From Pseudooceanicola atlanticus (GTDB taxonomy: Bacteria > Pseudomonadota > Alphaproteobacteria > Rhodobacterales > Rhodobacteraceae), in contig NZ_AQQX01000002.1 in the NCBI RefSeq assembly GCF_000768315.1, positions 310,001-374,000 on the forward strand: a DNA stretch of 64,000 nt. Reading direction: 5' to 3'. The notes under the pieces are model-generated. The model worked only from the letters and a program-made list of their open reading frames with translations. It did not search any database and was not told the DNA's origin. Shown here piece by piece: positions 63,391-64,000 of this stretch. Numbering within the stretch: position 1 is the first letter of the stretch; each line of letters opens with the position of its first letter. Made by a program: the position numbers and the translations under genes.

Positions 63391-63424
63391 GTTCGAGCCC
63401 TTCCTGAGAGACAAGGGCTACATA

Positions 63425-63468
63425 GACCCACGGGGTGGCGCCAAAGCGCCGCCCCATCTGGGTGGGTC
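63425..63468 (+). terminator. Two-part long hairpin after small peptide gene
   Basis: Outer arms GACCCAC (63425-63431) and GTGGGTC (63462-63468); inner arms GGGGTGGCGC (63432-63441) and GCGCCGCCCC (63446-63455) with one G-T pair. It lies between convergent transcripts and may terminate them. Confidence 0.55.
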
Positions 63469-63541
63469 AGAAGCTTAAGGCACTACCTTGGTGGAACCGA
63501 CAAACAACGCCTCGGATGACGTTTGAGGATAGTGTGATCCC

Positions 63542-64000
63542 TCAGACAGACACTTCCGCCATCAGCTGATCCTTGGTCAGGTCGGCCTTCGTGCCCGAGG
63601 TCGTGACCTCGCCCCGGCGCATCACGTAGAACGTGTCGGCCAGGCCGTAGGCGAACTCGAAATACTGCTCCACCAGGATGATCGCCATGTCGCCCTTGTC
63701 GCGCAGGTATTCGATCACGCGGCCGATCTGCTGGATGATGTTGGGCTGGATGCCCTCGGTCGGTTCGTCCAGCAACAGCAGCTTGGGCTGAGTGATCATC
63801 GCCCGGGCAATCGCCAATTGCTGCTGCTGCCCCCCCGACAGGTCACCCCCGCGACGATGCAGGAAGTCCTTGAGGATCGGGAACAATTCGAAGATCTCGT
63901 CGGGGATCTTGTGTTCGCTCCGCGGCAGGCAGGCAAAGGCCGTTTCCATGTTCTCCTGCACCGTGAGCAGCGGGAAGATCATCCGCCCCTGCGGCACGTA
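63542..64000 (-). CDS. urtE: Urea/branched-chain-type ABC transporter ATPase, C-terminal part (5' end outside window)
   Basis: The frame continues off the window edge (YVPQGRMIFPLLTVQENME at its visible start). LSGGQQQQLAIARAMI signature, LLLLDEPTEGIQPNI Walker B and VEQYFEFAYGLADTFYVM D-loop/H-region are complete. The PTEGIQP and VEQ-F pattern is that of UrtE rather than LivF, energising urea uptake. Its upstream urt partners are outside the window. Confidence 0.85.
   Translation of the reverse strand, partial: YVPQGRMIFPLLTVQENMETAFACLPRSEHKIPDEIFELFPILKDFLHRRGGDLSGGQQQQLAIARAMITQPKLLLLDEPTEGIQPNIIQQIGRVIEYLRDKGDMAIILVEQYFEFAYGLADTFYVMRRGEVTTSGTKADLTKDQLMAEVSV

Overview
The window is one continuous stretch of alphaproteobacterial chromosome, most likely from the Rhodobacteraceae (Roseobacter/Paracoccus side; genus not determinable by eye). 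The signs are high GC with strong G/C third-position bias, a propionyl-CoA carboxylase locus with a PccR-type (ScfR family) regulator, a DUF1194 pair next to gloA, an LdtR-like MarR regulator, an FMN-riboswitch-controlled RibH, and a GC-hairpin/'GATGAA' intergenic repeat present three times. I see no rRNA, tRNA, IS element, prophage or CRISPR array. Genes are densely packed and look native throughout.

Layout. 1-5.6 kb: end of gloA, a tandem DUF1194 pair, ldtR, sdhE with an XRE regulator, an aspartate aminotransferase, a VOC protein and an unknown. 5.6-14.3 kb: MATE pump, DUF1007/NicO metal pair, secreted cyclase-family protein, SRPBCC protein, ppk2, epoxide-hydrolase-like enzyme, FMN riboswitch plus ribH, DUF2461. 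14.5-18.4 kb: parE and an orphan TadE/Tad pair. 18.5-32.3 kb: propionyl-CoA assimilation (mcmA, pccA, pccB, pccR) interleaved with a sulfotransferase-like gene, a DUF4174 protein, three lipoproteins (one of 46 aa), three other small unknown proteins and an MFS pump; candidate PccR half-sites lie upstream of pccB and pccR. 32.4-48.7 kb: metabolic and transport genes (SDR, GntR regulator, hemerythrin, two DMT exporters, argO/argP, dienelactone hydrolase, yebC, marC, two tail-to-tail SLC13 transporters, ymdB-like, sseB-like, a uracil-DNA glycosylase divergent from arsR-arsP). 48.9-53.8 kb: capsule export and sugar precursor genes (kpsT, kpsE, kdsA, phosphomannomutase) without a kpsM permease. 53.8-55.3 kb: tadA and rluB.

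55.5-63.4 kb is the most interesting part: a long same-strand gene train that begins with a 28-aa membrane peptide coupled to an XpaC-family protein, then TelA, a DUF2927 lipoprotein, an SPFH protein carrying a GYF_2 domain and a polyproline tail, an NTF2-like unknown, a cytochrome b-like membrane protein, a double zinc-ribbon membrane protein, a nitroreductase and dtd. The SPFH plus zinc-ribbon pair resembles the YdjI/YdjG membrane-stress partners of Bacillus PspA, with TelA/XpaC where PspA would be. I propose it as a candidate envelope-stress or membrane-remodelling module. The window closes with a 24-aa membrane peptide and the 3' part of a urea/branched-chain-type ABC ATPase (urtE-like) on the opposite strand.
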